Positions 25,858-34,675 of a stretch of DNA of 64,000 nucleotides are shown here, one piece after another (position 1 is the first letter of the stretch; every line of letters begins with the position of its first letter). A model generated the notes under the pieces. It worked only from the letters and a program-made list of their open reading frames with translations, did not search any database and was not told the origin of the DNA. The stretch comes from Desulfoferula mesophila (GTDB lineage: Bacteria > Desulfobacterota > Desulfarculia > Desulfarculales > Desulfarculaceae): NCBI RefSeq assembly GCF_037076455.1, contig NZ_AP028679.1, forward strand, positions 759,501 to 823,500, given 5' to 3'. Position numbers and translations under genes: made by a program.

Positions 25858-28428
25858 ATGGTCAAACGCATCGGCAAAATCTTGAATCGCCTGCGGGGCG
25901 GCAACGGGAGCTTGGGTCCCGGGGCCCACGGGGAGCTCAAGCTGCGCTTCCGCGAGTTCAAGTATTTGCTGAGGGCCAACAACGAGGTGTTGGCCATCAT
26001 CGCCGAAATCGAGCAACAGTTGGCCGAGGGCGGCCAGGTGGGCCTGGACTTTCTGCGCAGCCGCTACATCGCGGCCAGCTCCAAGGTCTACAAGATGATC
26101 CGCCACCTGGGCCACATCTCCGACAACCGCTACCCCCAATTGGAAGTGGCCTTCCACCGCATCCGGGCGGAGATCGACCGGATCCTGGAGGAGGGCGGCG
26201 GCACGCGCAGCGGGGTGTTGGTGTTGCCCCTGGAGAATTTGGAGCCCGGCGAGGCCCACCTGGCGGGCAGCAAGGCCTCCAACCTGGCCGAGCTGGCCCG
26301 GGCCGGGCTGCCGGTGCCCGAGGGCTTCGTGGTCACCACCGAGGCCTTCCGGAGCTTCATGGACTTCAGCGGCCTGGGAGGCGCCTTGCGCCAGGCGGTG
26401 ATGATCCTGGAGGGATCCTCCCTGGCCGAGGTGGAAGATTTCAGCCGCCTGTTGCAACAGAAAATCTTGGACGCGCCCCTGCCGCCGGAGCTGGAAAAGG
26501 AGCTCAGGGCCGGGGCCGCGCGCCTGGGGGCGCAAGGGGCCAGGGGGCTCATCTCCCTGCGCTCCAGCGCGGTGGGCGAGGACACCCAAAGCTCCTTTGC
26601 CGGCCTTTACCGCAGCCTGTTGGGGGTCTCCCCGGATGGGGCGGCCTCGGCCTACCGGGCCGTGGTGGCCGCCCTGTTCGCGCCCGAGGCGGTGGTCTAC
26701 CGCCGCCGCCGGGGCCTGTTGGACCAGGACGCGGAGATGGCGGTGTTGGTCCAAGCCATGGTGGAGCCCAAGGCCAGCGGGGTGATGTACACCACCGATC
26801 CCCTGGGCGGGGGCAAGGGGCCGCTTTTGATCAGCGCGGTGCGCGGGCTGGGCCAAAGCCTGGTGGACGGCTCGGTGGACCCGGACCTCTACCGCCTGGA
26901 GCGCCGCCACCCCCCGCTGCTGCTGGATTTTTGCCCCGGCGGCCAGAGGGAGAGCCTGGGCCTGGAGAACGAGGGCCTGAGCCGCAGCGGGCTGGACGAG
27001 GCCGGGCGGGAGGAACCCCCGCTCAGCGAAGGCCAGGCCCTGGAGCTAGCCCGCCTGGGCCTGGAGCTGGAGGAGCGCTTCACCTGTCCCCAGGACGTGG
27101 AATGGGCCCTCACCGGCGACAACCGCCTGGTGATCCTCCAATCGCGTCCTTTGCAGGTGTTGGCCGCGCGCGCCGGCGCGGAGGCCGCCCCCTCGGTGGA
27201 GCCTCTCCTTAGCGGCGGCCAAACCGCCCGGCCGGGTGCCGGTTCCGGGGTGGCTTTTGTGGTGGAGCCCGGCGGGGACCTCAAGGATTTTCCCGACGGC
27301 GGGGTGCTGGTGGCCAAGAGTTCCTCCCCGGCCTTGGCCGCGGCCCTGCCGCGGGCGGCGGCCTTGGTCACCGACGTGGGCGGGGTGGCCGGCCATCTGG
27401 CCTCCCTGGCCCGGGAAATGGGAGTGCCCGCCCTGGTGGGCACCGGCGAAGCCACCAAGCTGATAGCGCCGGGGCGGGAGATCACCGTGGACGCCGGAGG
27501 GCGGCGCATCTATCCCGGCCGGGTGACCGAGCTGACCGGCCCCGAGCCCTCCACCTCCCTGTGCCGCCCGCGTCCCTTGCCGATCCCCTACTGGCACCAG
27601 GCCGCCGGGCTCATCACCCGGCTCAACCTCACCGACCCCCATTCGCCGCGCTTCGCGCCGGCCCGCTGCTCCACCTTCCACGACATCATCCGCTACGTGC
27701 ACGAGATGTCCTTCAAGGAGATGTTCCGCCTGGGCGACGAGGTGGGGCGCGATCCCGGCGGCGGCGCCCAGCGCCTGGAGGCGGTGCTGCCCTTTGAGTT
27801 GTGGCTCATAGACCTGGGCGGCGGGTTGAACGCCGGCGAGGGGGTGGCTATCAAGCCGGAGCAGGTGACCTCGCTTCCCGGGGCGGCCCTGCTGGGGGGC
27901 CTGTTGGACCCGGCGGTGGACTGGAACCGGCCCCGCCCGGTGAGCCTTAAGGGACTGGCCTCGGTGTTCAGCGCCTCGCTACTCACCCCACCCAGGGACG
28001 GCAAGGTGCGCGACATGGGCCAGCGGGCCTACGCCATCGTCAGCGCGGAGTACCTGAACTTCAACTGCCGGGTGGGCTACCACTTCACCGCCCTGGACAG
28101 CTTCGTGGGCGCCCAGCAAAACGACAACTACATCAGCTTCCGCTTCCACGGCGGCGCGGCCACCGAGGACCGCCGCCAGCTCAGGGCCGAGCTTATCGAG
28201 CGCCTGCTCACGGACCTGGGCTTTAGCGTGGAGCGCACCGGCGACCAGGTCAGCGCCTTCCTCAAGAAATACCCCGCGCCCCAGATGCTGGAACTCTTGG
28301 AGGAGTTGGGCCGCCTGATCCTGTTCACCCGGCAGATGGACATGCTCATGAGCGGCAGGCCCATGGTGGAATGGTTGGCCCAGGCCTATGCCGCCAAGAA
28401 CTACAACCTGAGCGAAAACGGGGAGTGA
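25858..28428 (+). CDS. PEP-synthase-like protein with ATP-binding and phosphohistidine domains and a different C-terminus (copy 1)
   Basis: 856 residues in four parts. A helical domain (about 20-100) comes first, then the ATP-grasp PPDK/PEP-synthase nucleotide domain (about 125-430; ASNLAELARAGLPVPEGFVV, LRSSAVGEDTQSSFAGLY, DVEWAL..VILQSRPL). The swivelling phosphohistidine domain has catalytic His513 in VGGVAGHLASLAREMGVPAL. The last ~300 residues lack the usual PEP/pyruvate TIM-barrel motifs (no GTNDLTQ). They have instead YLNFNCRVGYHFTALDSF and FRFHGGAA. The enzyme probably transfers a phosphate from ATP via the histidine to an unknown acceptor. A paralogue follows three genes later. Confidence 0.85.
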   Translation: MVKRIGKILNRLRGGNGSLGPGAHGELKLRFREFKYLLRANNEVLAIIAEIEQQLAEGGQVGLDFLRSRYIAASSKVYKMIRHLGHISDNRYPQLEVAFHRIRAEIDRILEEGGGTRSGVLVLPLENLEPGEAHLAGSKASNLAELARAGLPVPEGFVVTTEAFRSFMDFSGLGGALRQAVMILEGSSLAEVEDFSRLLQQKILDAPLPPELEKELRAGAARLGAQGARGLISLRSSAVGEDTQSSFAGLYRSLLGVSPDGAASAYRAVVAALFAPEAVVYRRRRGLLDQDAEMAVLVQAMVEPKASGVMYTTDPLGGGKGPLLISAVRGLGQSLVDGSVDPDLYRLERRHPPLLLDFCPGGQRESLGLENEGLSRSGLDEAGREEPPLSEGQALELARLGLELEERFTCPQDVEWALTGDNRLVILQSRPLQVLAARAGAEAAPSVEPLLSGGQTARPGAGSGVAFVVEPGGDLKDFPDGGVLVAKSSSPALAAALPRAAALVTDVGGVAGHLASLAREMGVPALVGTGEATKLIAPGREITVDAGGRRIYPGRVTELTGPEPSTSLCRPRPLPIPYWHQAAGLITRLNLTDPHSPRFAPARCSTFHDIIRYVHEMSFKEMFRLGDEVGRDPGGGAQRLEAVLPFELWLIDLGGGLNAGEGVAIKPEQVTSLPGAALLGGLLDPAVDWNRPRPVSLKGLASVFSASLLTPPRDGKVRDMGQRAYAIVSAEYLNFNCRVGYHFTALDSFVGAQQNDNYISFRFHGGAATEDRRQLRAELIERLLTDLGFSVERTGDQVSAFLKKYPAPQMLELLEELGRLILFTRQMDMLMSGRPMVEWLAQAYAAKNYNLSENGE

Positions 28429-28439
28429 GGGGGACAGCC

Positions 28440-30098
28440 ATGACTCGTCCCTATGCCAACCTCTCGCGGCGCATGACCATTGTGGCCCTTTTGGTGGCCT
28501 TGTTGCCGCTCAACGGCCTGGGGCTGGGCCTGTATTACTATTACAACTACACCAACACCCAGGCCCTCAAGGAAGAGCTCAGGATAAGGGCCCTGAACCG
28601 GGCCACGGCCATCGAGCTGTTTTTGGCCGAGCGCACCGCTCTTTTGGAGGTGTTGGCCCATGGGGCGCGCCTGAACCAACTGAGCAACGAAAGCGAGCTG
28701 GCCGGCCTGCTCTCTATCATGAACCGCCGCTCCTGGAGCTTCGTGGACCTGGGCATCATCGACAAACAAGGCCTTCACCGCGCCTACGTGGGCCCCTACC
28801 TGCTCAAGGAACAGAAGTACCTGGACGCGCCCTGGTTCCAGCAGGCCATGCAAAAGGGGGTCTACGTCAGCGACGTGTTCCTGGGCTTCCGCCAGGTGCC
28901 CCACTTCGTCATCGCGGTGAAGCACGAGAACGGCAGCGACAGCTGGGTGCTTCGGGCCACCATCGATTCGGACGTGTTCAACCGCCTGGTGCGCACCGCC
29001 CAGGTGGGCAAGTCCGGCGACGCCTACATCCTGGACCGTCAGGGACGTTTGCAGACGCCCTCGCGCCGGGGGGGCAAGGTGTTGGACCCCGCCCCGGTGG
29101 ACATGAGTTCGGTGTCGCCGGGCAGTTCGGTGGTGGAGCGCACCACCGCCGACGGCCGCGAGGTGCTCACCGCCTTTTCCTGGATCTGCGGCGGCAAGTG
29201 GCTGTTGGTCATCGACCAGGACCCCCGGGAGATCCTGGGGCCGCTCAACCTGGCGCGCAACGTGGAGCTGGCCGTGCTGGGCCTGGCCAGCCTGTTCGTA
29301 ATGGTGGCGGTGTTCATCCTGGTTCGCCTGTTCATCCGTCAGCTTAGGCGCAACGACGAGGAGCGGGCGGCCATCGACGCCCAGCTGGCCCACTCGGCCC
29401 GCCTGGTCTCCCTGGGGCGCATGGCCGCCGGGGTGGCCCATGAGATCAACAACCCCCTGGCCGCCATGAGCGAGCTGGCCGGCGAGATGCAGGACATCCT
29501 GGTGCCCGGCGAGCTGGCCAAGCTGGAAGAGGGCGACGTGGTGGGGGAAAACCTGAGCCGCATCCAGAACCAGGTTGAGCGGGCCCGCGGGGTGACCCAC
29601 CGCATGCTCAAGTTCGCCCGGCGCATGGAGCCCCACATGGAGGGCATCGACATCAACGACGTGCTGCGCGAGTCCTACTCCTTCATCGAGAAGGAGGCCC
29701 TGTTCAACAACGTGAAGGTGCAGCTCGACCTGAACCCCAACCTGCCCATGGTGCAAAGCGACCGGGCCCAGTTGCAGCAGGTGTTCTTGAACCTCATGGA
29801 CAACGCCCTGGACGCGGTGGGCCAGGGGGGTCGCGTAAGGGTGAGCAGCCAGGCGGACGGCGCCTGGTTGACGGTGAAGGTCAGCGACAGCGGCCCCGGA
29901 GTGCCGGCCGATCTGGCCGGCCGCATCTTCGATCCTTTCTTCACCACCAAGGATCCCGGCCAGGGGACCGGCCTGGGGCTTTCCATCAGCCACTCCATAA
30001 TGCAGCGTTTGGGCGGCTCTCTGGAGTTGGAGAACCATCCGGGGCAAGGGGCCACCTTTGTGGCGCGCCTGCCCAATTCGCCGCCCGACACGGCGTGA
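28440..30098 (+). CDS. Sensor histidine kinase with periplasmic double-Cache-type domain
   Basis: 552 residues. The first membrane helix (about 13-34) is followed by a periplasmic dCache-like domain (about 35-275; FVDLGIIDKQGLHRAYVGPY, YVSDVFLGFRQVPHFVIAV). A second helix (about 282-302) leads to the HisKA domain with His334 in GVAHEINNPLAAM, and then a complete ATPase domain (DSGPGVPADLAGRIFDPFF, GTGLGLSISHSI). dCache domains usually bind small ligands such as organic acids. It sits 11 nt after one dikinase-like gene and 20 nt before the receiver protein. Confidence 0.92.
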   Translation: MTRPYANLSRRMTIVALLVALLPLNGLGLGLYYYYNYTNTQALKEELRIRALNRATAIELFLAERTALLEVLAHGARLNQLSNESELAGLLSIMNRRSWSFVDLGIIDKQGLHRAYVGPYLLKEQKYLDAPWFQQAMQKGVYVSDVFLGFRQVPHFVIAVKHENGSDSWVLRATIDSDVFNRLVRTAQVGKSGDAYILDRQGRLQTPSRRGGKVLDPAPVDMSSVSPGSSVVERTTADGREVLTAFSWICGGKWLLVIDQDPREILGPLNLARNVELAVLGLASLFVMVAVFILVRLFIRQLRRNDEERAAIDAQLAHSARLVSLGRMAAGVAHEINNPLAAMSELAGEMQDILVPGELAKLEEGDVVGENLSRIQNQVERARGVTHRMLKFARRMEPHMEGIDINDVLRESYSFIEKEALFNNVKVQLDLNPNLPMVQSDRAQLQQVFLNLMDNALDAVGQGGRVRVSSQADGAWLTVKVSDSGPGVPADLAGRIFDPFFTTKDPGQGTGLGLSISHSIMQRLGGSLELENHPGQGATFVARLPNSPPDTA

Positions 30099-30118
30099 AA
30101 CCGGGAGCGGAGAAACAA

Positions 30119-30532
30119 ATGAACCCATTCAAGGTATTGGTGGTGGACGACGAGCGGGACTTTCTGGAGTCCCTGGTGCGGCGCCTGCAACGGCGCTCGG
30201 TGGACGCCACCGGAGTCACCAGCGGCGAGGCCGCCCTGGAGCACATGCGCGTGCACAAGGTGGACGTGGTGGTCTTGGACGTGAAGATGCCGGGCATGAA
30301 CGGCATCGAGGCCCTGCGCCGCATCAAACACAGCTACCCCGAGGTGGAGGTGATCCTGCTCACCGGTCACGCCTCGGTTGAATCAGGGGTGGAGGGGTTG
30401 GCCCTGGAGGCCTTTGACTATCTCATCAAGCCGGTGAAGCTCGACGAGCTCATCGAACGCATCATGGAGGCCTACGACCGGCGCAAGGTGGTCGGCGAAC
30501 TGGCCGGCTCCCCGCCGCCCGACGCCCCCTAG
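30119..30532 (+). CDS. Single-domain response regulator
   Basis: 137 residues, a receiver domain only: VLVVDDERDFLESLVRRL, phosphorylation site Asp54 in VVVLDVKMPGMNG, ILLTGHASVESG and the KPVKLDEL lysine. There is no output domain, so it must act by protein contact. The genes on both sides encode dikinase-like proteins, which makes them plausible targets. The ATG at 30119 is preferred over an earlier codon because the receiver fold begins there. Confidence 0.9.
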   Translation: MNPFKVLVVDDERDFLESLVRRLQRRSVDATGVTSGEAALEHMRVHKVDVVVLDVKMPGMNGIEALRRIKHSYPEVEVILLTGHASVESGVEGLALEAFDYLIKPVKLDELIERIMEAYDRRKVVGELAGSPPPDAP

Positions 30533-30541
30533 GCGGCGCGC

Positions 30542-33133
30542 ATGAACCTGGTCGAGCACTTCCGCCGCCTCTTCGCCCAACGCCCCCAGCCGGCGGACGA
30601 ACAAGAGGTGGAGCGCCTGCGGGCCGAGTTCGCGGCCCGCTACCGTTGCTTCCGCGATTTGCTCTGCGCCAACCAGCGGGCCTTGGAGGCCCTGGCCGAG
30701 CTGGAGCAGGCCCAGGAGGGGAGCGCCCCGCCCAGCATGGCCTTTGTGCGGGGCCGGGCCACCGCCATGGCGGTGAACGTTTTTCGCATGATCCAGAACC
30801 TGGAGGCCCTGGCCCCGGACCGTTATCCCGGCCTGAGCCCCAGCTTCCAGGCGGTGCAAGCGGCGGTGCAGGGCCCCCTGGGCCCCGCGCCCGCGCCTTC
30901 GGAAGGCCCCCTGGTGCTGCCCCTGACCCAGGCGGCGCTGGGCGGCGAGGCCCTGGCCGGGCCCAAGATGGCCCTGTTGGGCCGGGTGGCGGCCGAGCTG
31001 GGCCTAGCCGTGCCGCCGGGTCTGGTCATCACCACCCGGGCCTACGCCCTGGTGGTGGAGCACAACGGCCTGGCCGAGGAGATCGCCCGGCTGCTGCAAA
31101 TCGCCGACCTGGAGCGCATGGACAGCTTGCTGGCCACCTGTTCCCAGGTGCAGGGCCTGTTCATGCGGGCTCATATCCCCCCCGAGCTGGATCAGGCGGT
31201 GGAGGAGGGCCTGGACGCCCTGGACGACGGCGGCCACCAGCCCCTGCGTCTGGCCCTGCGCTCCAGCGCCCAGGGCGAGGACGCGCCGGGGGCCTCCTTT
31301 GCCGGGCAGTTCACCAGCGAACTCAACGTGGATCCCTCCCGCTGGGGCGAGGCCTACCGGGGGGTGATCGCCAGCCTTTTCAGCCCCCCGGCCGTAAGCT
31401 ATCGCCGCCACATGGGACTCAGGGACGAGGACGCGGCCATGGCCGTGGGCTGTCTGGCCATGGTGCCGGCCCGGGCCGGGGGCGTGGCCTACAGCGCCGA
31501 TCCCCTGAACCCGGACCAGCCGGGGGTGCTCGTCAGCTCTTGCTGGGGCCTGCCCAAGGCGGTGGTGGACGGCTCCTGGGACTGCGACCAGTTCCGGGTG
31601 ACTCCCGGCCCGCCGGCCCGCCTGGCCCAGGCAACGGTGGCGGCCAAGCCGCGGCAATACGTCTGCGATCCCGTGGAGGGGGTGCTGCCTTCCCTGGTGG
31701 GACCGGAGCTCAGGGACGAGCCCAGCCTGAGCAAGGCCCAGGCCTTGGAGGTGGCCGAGGCGGCCCGGCGGCTGCAGGAGCATTTCGGCGGGCCCCAGGA
31801 CGTGGAATGGGCCTTGGATCAGGAGGGCGGGCTGGTCATCCTGCAATGCCGCCCCCTGCCGGTGGGGGATCGGCCGGGGCGCCGGGCCCTGGTCAAGGGG
31901 GCCGAGCAACACCTGCTCCTGCGCGGCGGCACCACCGCCAGCCCCGGCGCGGCGGCGGGCCAGGTGCGCTGGGTGCAGACCGGGGGCGACGCGGTGGCCT
32001 TTGGCGAGGGCGAGGTGCTGGCCGTGGAGCAGCCTTTGCCCCGTTGGGCCCCCCTGCTGGGACGGGCCGCGGCCCTGGTGGCGGTAAAAGGCGGGGAAGC
32101 GGGGCATTTGGCCAGCGTGGCCCGCGAGTTCGGGGTGCCCGCTCTGTTGGGGGTGGGCCCGGCGGGCCGGGAGCTAGCCCAGGGCCGGGAAGTCACGGTG
32201 GACGCCGGCGGCCGGGCGGTGTACGCCGGGCGCCTGCCCCTGGCCGACCGCCCGGCGGCGGAGCCGCGCCTGCCCGACACCCCGGTGCGCCGGGCCCTGG
32301 CCCAGGTCGTCGCCCAGGCCGCGCCGCTCAACCTGCTGGACCCCGAGGACCCCGGCTTCACCCCCGAGGCCTGCCGCACCCTGCACGATCTGACCCGCTT
32401 TTGCCACCAAAAGGCGGTGGAAGAGATGTTCTCCCAGGCGGGCCGGGAGCACTTTCCCTTGCACGCCGCCCGCCAGCTCTATTATCACGCGCCCATGCAG
32501 TGGTGGATCATCGACCTGGAAGACGGGCTGCGCCACCCCCTGGCCGAAAAATACGTGCGCATCGAGGATATCTTGTGCGCCCCCTTCCACGCCTTTTGGG
32601 AGGGCCTGTTGGAGATTCCCTGGCAGGGGCCGCCGCCCATGGACGCCAAGGGCATGGCCTCGGTGATGTTCCAGGCCACCATGAACCCGGCCCTCAACAC
32701 GGGGGTGAAAAGCAGCCTGGCCGAGCGCAACTACTTCCTGATCACCAAACAGTTCATGAACCTGCAATCCAGGGTGGGCTTCCATTTCTCCTCCCTGGAG
32801 GCCATGGTCACTCCCAATGCGCCGGAAAACCTGGTGAGCTTCTGCTTTAGGGGAGGGGCGGCGGACGAGGGCCGCCGGCGGGCCCGGCTAACCTTCCTGG
32901 AGGAGTTCCTGGCGGGTTTGGGCATGGCGGTGAGCCTCAAGGGCGACGCCTTGCTGGCGCGCTCCGAGGAATTGGAGGCTCCCCGGTGCCTGGGACTGGT
33001 CAAGTCCCTGGGCTATCTGACCATGCACACCCGCCAGCTGGACATGATCATGGCCAGCCCCCAGCGGGTGGAGTACTACCGGGCCAAGATCGCCGCCGAC
33101 CTGGCCGCGCTGCGCCCGCCCGCCGGGGCTTGA
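30542..33133 (+). CDS. PEP-synthase-like protein with ATP-binding and phosphohistidine domains (copy 2)
   Basis: 863 residues with the same order as the protein at 25858: helical N-terminal domain (about 15-95), ATP-grasp domain (MALLGRVAAELGLAVPPGLV, LRSSAQGEDAPGASFAGQF, DVEWALDQEGGLVILQCRPL), phosphohistidine domain with His522 in KGGEAGHLASVAREFGVPAL, and the same non-TIM-barrel C-terminus (FMNLQSRVGYHF-like, here FMNLQSRVGFHFSSLEAM, and CFRGGAADEGRRRARL). It diverges clearly from copy 1 outside these blocks, so this is an old duplication or two distinct subunits. It follows the receiver gene by 9 nt and ends the operon. Confidence 0.85.
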   Translation: MNLVEHFRRLFAQRPQPADEQEVERLRAEFAARYRCFRDLLCANQRALEALAELEQAQEGSAPPSMAFVRGRATAMAVNVFRMIQNLEALAPDRYPGLSPSFQAVQAAVQGPLGPAPAPSEGPLVLPLTQAALGGEALAGPKMALLGRVAAELGLAVPPGLVITTRAYALVVEHNGLAEEIARLLQIADLERMDSLLATCSQVQGLFMRAHIPPELDQAVEEGLDALDDGGHQPLRLALRSSAQGEDAPGASFAGQFTSELNVDPSRWGEAYRGVIASLFSPPAVSYRRHMGLRDEDAAMAVGCLAMVPARAGGVAYSADPLNPDQPGVLVSSCWGLPKAVVDGSWDCDQFRVTPGPPARLAQATVAAKPRQYVCDPVEGVLPSLVGPELRDEPSLSKAQALEVAEAARRLQEHFGGPQDVEWALDQEGGLVILQCRPLPVGDRPGRRALVKGAEQHLLLRGGTTASPGAAAGQVRWVQTGGDAVAFGEGEVLAVEQPLPRWAPLLGRAAALVAVKGGEAGHLASVAREFGVPALLGVGPAGRELAQGREVTVDAGGRAVYAGRLPLADRPAAEPRLPDTPVRRALAQVVAQAAPLNLLDPEDPGFTPEACRTLHDLTRFCHQKAVEEMFSQAGREHFPLHAARQLYYHAPMQWWIIDLEDGLRHPLAEKYVRIEDILCAPFHAFWEGLLEIPWQGPPPMDAKGMASVMFQATMNPALNTGVKSSLAERNYFLITKQFMNLQSRVGFHFSSLEAMVTPNAPENLVSFCFRGGAADEGRRRARLTFLEEFLAGLGMAVSLKGDALLARSEELEAPRCLGLVKSLGYLTMHTRQLDMIMASPQRVEYYRAKIAADLAALRPPAGA

Positions 33134-33348
33134 GCCAGGGCCTGCTGGGGCAGGTTCTTGGCGTGGATCACCTTGCCGTCGCGTTGCGCCAAGACAAAAC
33201 GATAGGGGCTGTCACCGCCATTGCGGATTCGCCAAAACCGCCTGGTGCCAGCGCGGGGCATATGGGGTATCATGGCCTGGCCGAGAAAAAACAGCGACGC
33301 CCAGGTTCCGGCGGGCAAGGGCCCTCCGTGCTCGGCTGGACAAACCAA
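33076..33348 (-). CDS. Possible small antisense ORF, unknown
   Basis: A minus-strand frame of up to 90 residues that overlaps the 3' end of the dikinase-like gene by 58 bp. The part outside the overlap (YRFVLAQRDGKVIHAKNLPQ) uses codons like the genome's real genes. No clear start codon or ribosome-binding site is seen; the longest reading begins at TTG. It could be a gene remnant. Confidence 0.25.
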   Translation of the reverse strand: MVCPAEHGGPLPAGTWASLFFLGQAMIPHMPRAGTRRFWRIRNGGDSPYRFVLAQRDGKVIHAKNLPQQALAQAPAGGRSAARSAAILAR

Positions 33349-33460
33349 CGTCCTGTAATTAATAACGTTTTATCGGTCAAGCGCTCGCCGGGCCGGGCTG
33401 GGAGCCCGGCTTCCCGCCTGGGGGCGAAATCCGCTGGACCGCGGCCTGGGCCTTGCCGCC
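33134..33460 (+). other. Intergenic region after the dikinase-like operon
   Basis: No plus-strand gene. A perfect 8-bp hairpin GCCGGGCT/AGCCCGGC with a 3-nt loop lies at 33392-33410 and could act as a terminator, although it has no T run. A weak antisense ORF covers its first two thirds. Confidence 0.4.
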
Positions 33461-33874
33461 ATGCGTAGAAAATTTTCTACCCAGGTGTCACCCTACGGAT
33501 GTTTCCCCACCGCGGTGATCAATGCCTTCATCTACCGGGAACTGGCCCCACCCCCGGCGGAAGCTTTGGTCAGCCGCAGCCGTTGCGACGAGCTGCGCGG
33601 CCGCATCGACAAGGTGAAGCTGCTCCGGGGGGTGCGCGGCCTGGGCTTTCGCCGGGCCAGCGCCGGGGAAGTCCTCAAGGACGCGGGCATCATCACCTAC
33701 AGCAACCGGCGCTACATCAACCACTCGGCCTTCTTCTTTCGCATCAACGGCCACGCCTACGCGGTCAACGCCCAGTTGGACAGCACCGCCCTGGTGGAGG
33801 TGGTGGGCATCCGCGCCTTTCTCAAGGAATACGAGAAATCCCTCTCCCAATACCAGCACTGGCGCCTGATTTGA
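33461..33874 (+). CDS. Unknown protein, possible C39-like cysteine peptidase fold (137 aa)
   Basis: 137 residues. The N-terminal QVSPYGCFPTAVINAF resembles the active-site region of C39/papain-like folds (Q, then C followed by PTA..N). A histidine is present later in INGHAYAVNAQLD, the spacing expected for a catalytic pair. There is no signal peptide. The ribosome-binding site is poor. The TTGA junction couples it to the cysteine-rich protein that follows. The peptidase reading is a suggestion from motif spacing only. Confidence 0.6.
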   Translation: MRRKFSTQVSPYGCFPTAVINAFIYRELAPPPAEALVSRSRCDELRGRIDKVKLLRGVRGLGFRRASAGEVLKDAGIITYSNRRYINHSAFFFRINGHAYAVNAQLDSTALVEVVGIRAFLKEYEKSLSQYQHWRLI

Positions 33875-34416
33875 GCGAACGCAATATTGCCGGGACCGCG
33901 CCCGCCGGGGCGACGGCCCTGGCGGCCCTGGCCAAGGCCAGAGCCATCCTGGAAGCCCACGGGCCGCAGCTGGCCACGGACCCCGAGCAGGCCCGCCTGC
34001 TGGGCGAGTACCACCAGGAAATCCTGCGCTCCCACGGCCTGATGCTGGCCAAGCTGGTCTTTGCCGACTGCGAGGTGTGCGCCGGGGTGGACGGCGGGGT
34101 GAGCTGCTGTTTCGAGGGGGCCGAAGATTGGTATTACCCCTTGTTGTTGTTGGCCAATTTGCTGATGGGGGTGGAGCCATCCCTGGAGCGCCGCCGGGCG
34201 GGCGACTGCCTGTTCAACGGCCGGCTTGGCTGTGAGCTCCCGGCCCGCTACGGCATCTGCCTCAACTTCTTCTGCCCCGACCTGTGCGCCCGCCTGGGCG
34301 AGGCCGACCTGCTGCTCCTGCGCCGGGCGGTGGGGCGGGAGCTGGAGGCGGGCCGCTTGTGGGAGGAGTTCGTGGGCCGCTGGCTCATGGCCCACGGCGA
34401 CCGGAGCTGGATCTAA
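33871..34416 (+). CDS. Cysteine-rich protein, YkgJ-like metal-binding pattern (181 aa)
   Basis: 181 residues from a TTG that overlaps the previous stop (TTGA). The centre and C-terminal half hold a cysteine pattern, CEVCAGVDGGVSCC and then CLFNGRLGCELPARYGICLN and CPDLC, which recalls YkgJ-type zinc/iron-chelating domains. The N-terminal 60 residues are helical. A metal- or Fe-S-binding role is likely; nothing more specific can be said. No close named family recognised. Confidence 0.65.
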   Translation: MSERNIAGTAPAGATALAALAKARAILEAHGPQLATDPEQARLLGEYHQEILRSHGLMLAKLVFADCEVCAGVDGGVSCCFEGAEDWYYPLLLLANLLMGVEPSLERRRAGDCLFNGRLGCELPARYGICLNFFCPDLCARLGEADLLLLRRAVGRELEAGRLWEEFVGRWLMAHGDRSWI

Positions 34417-34675
34417 AGCCTTCGCCGTCTCTGCCTCCTTGTCCCCGACTGTGGCGTATGCTACAAAAGTACAAGCGGCGGCGCCCCGCACCGGCCGTCC
34501 CCACCATCCTGAGAAAACCGCGTTGCCGCTCCCAAGGCAGAATGCATCCGCGATGCGCCGCCCCACCTTCCGGCCGGGCAGCCATACGCGATCATGTTGA
34601 CATAACAGTCTTTCTCCGCTCCGCCGACGTGGGGCGGGGAAGCCGTGGTTGGCGTTACCCCTTGCCTGGGAGTTT

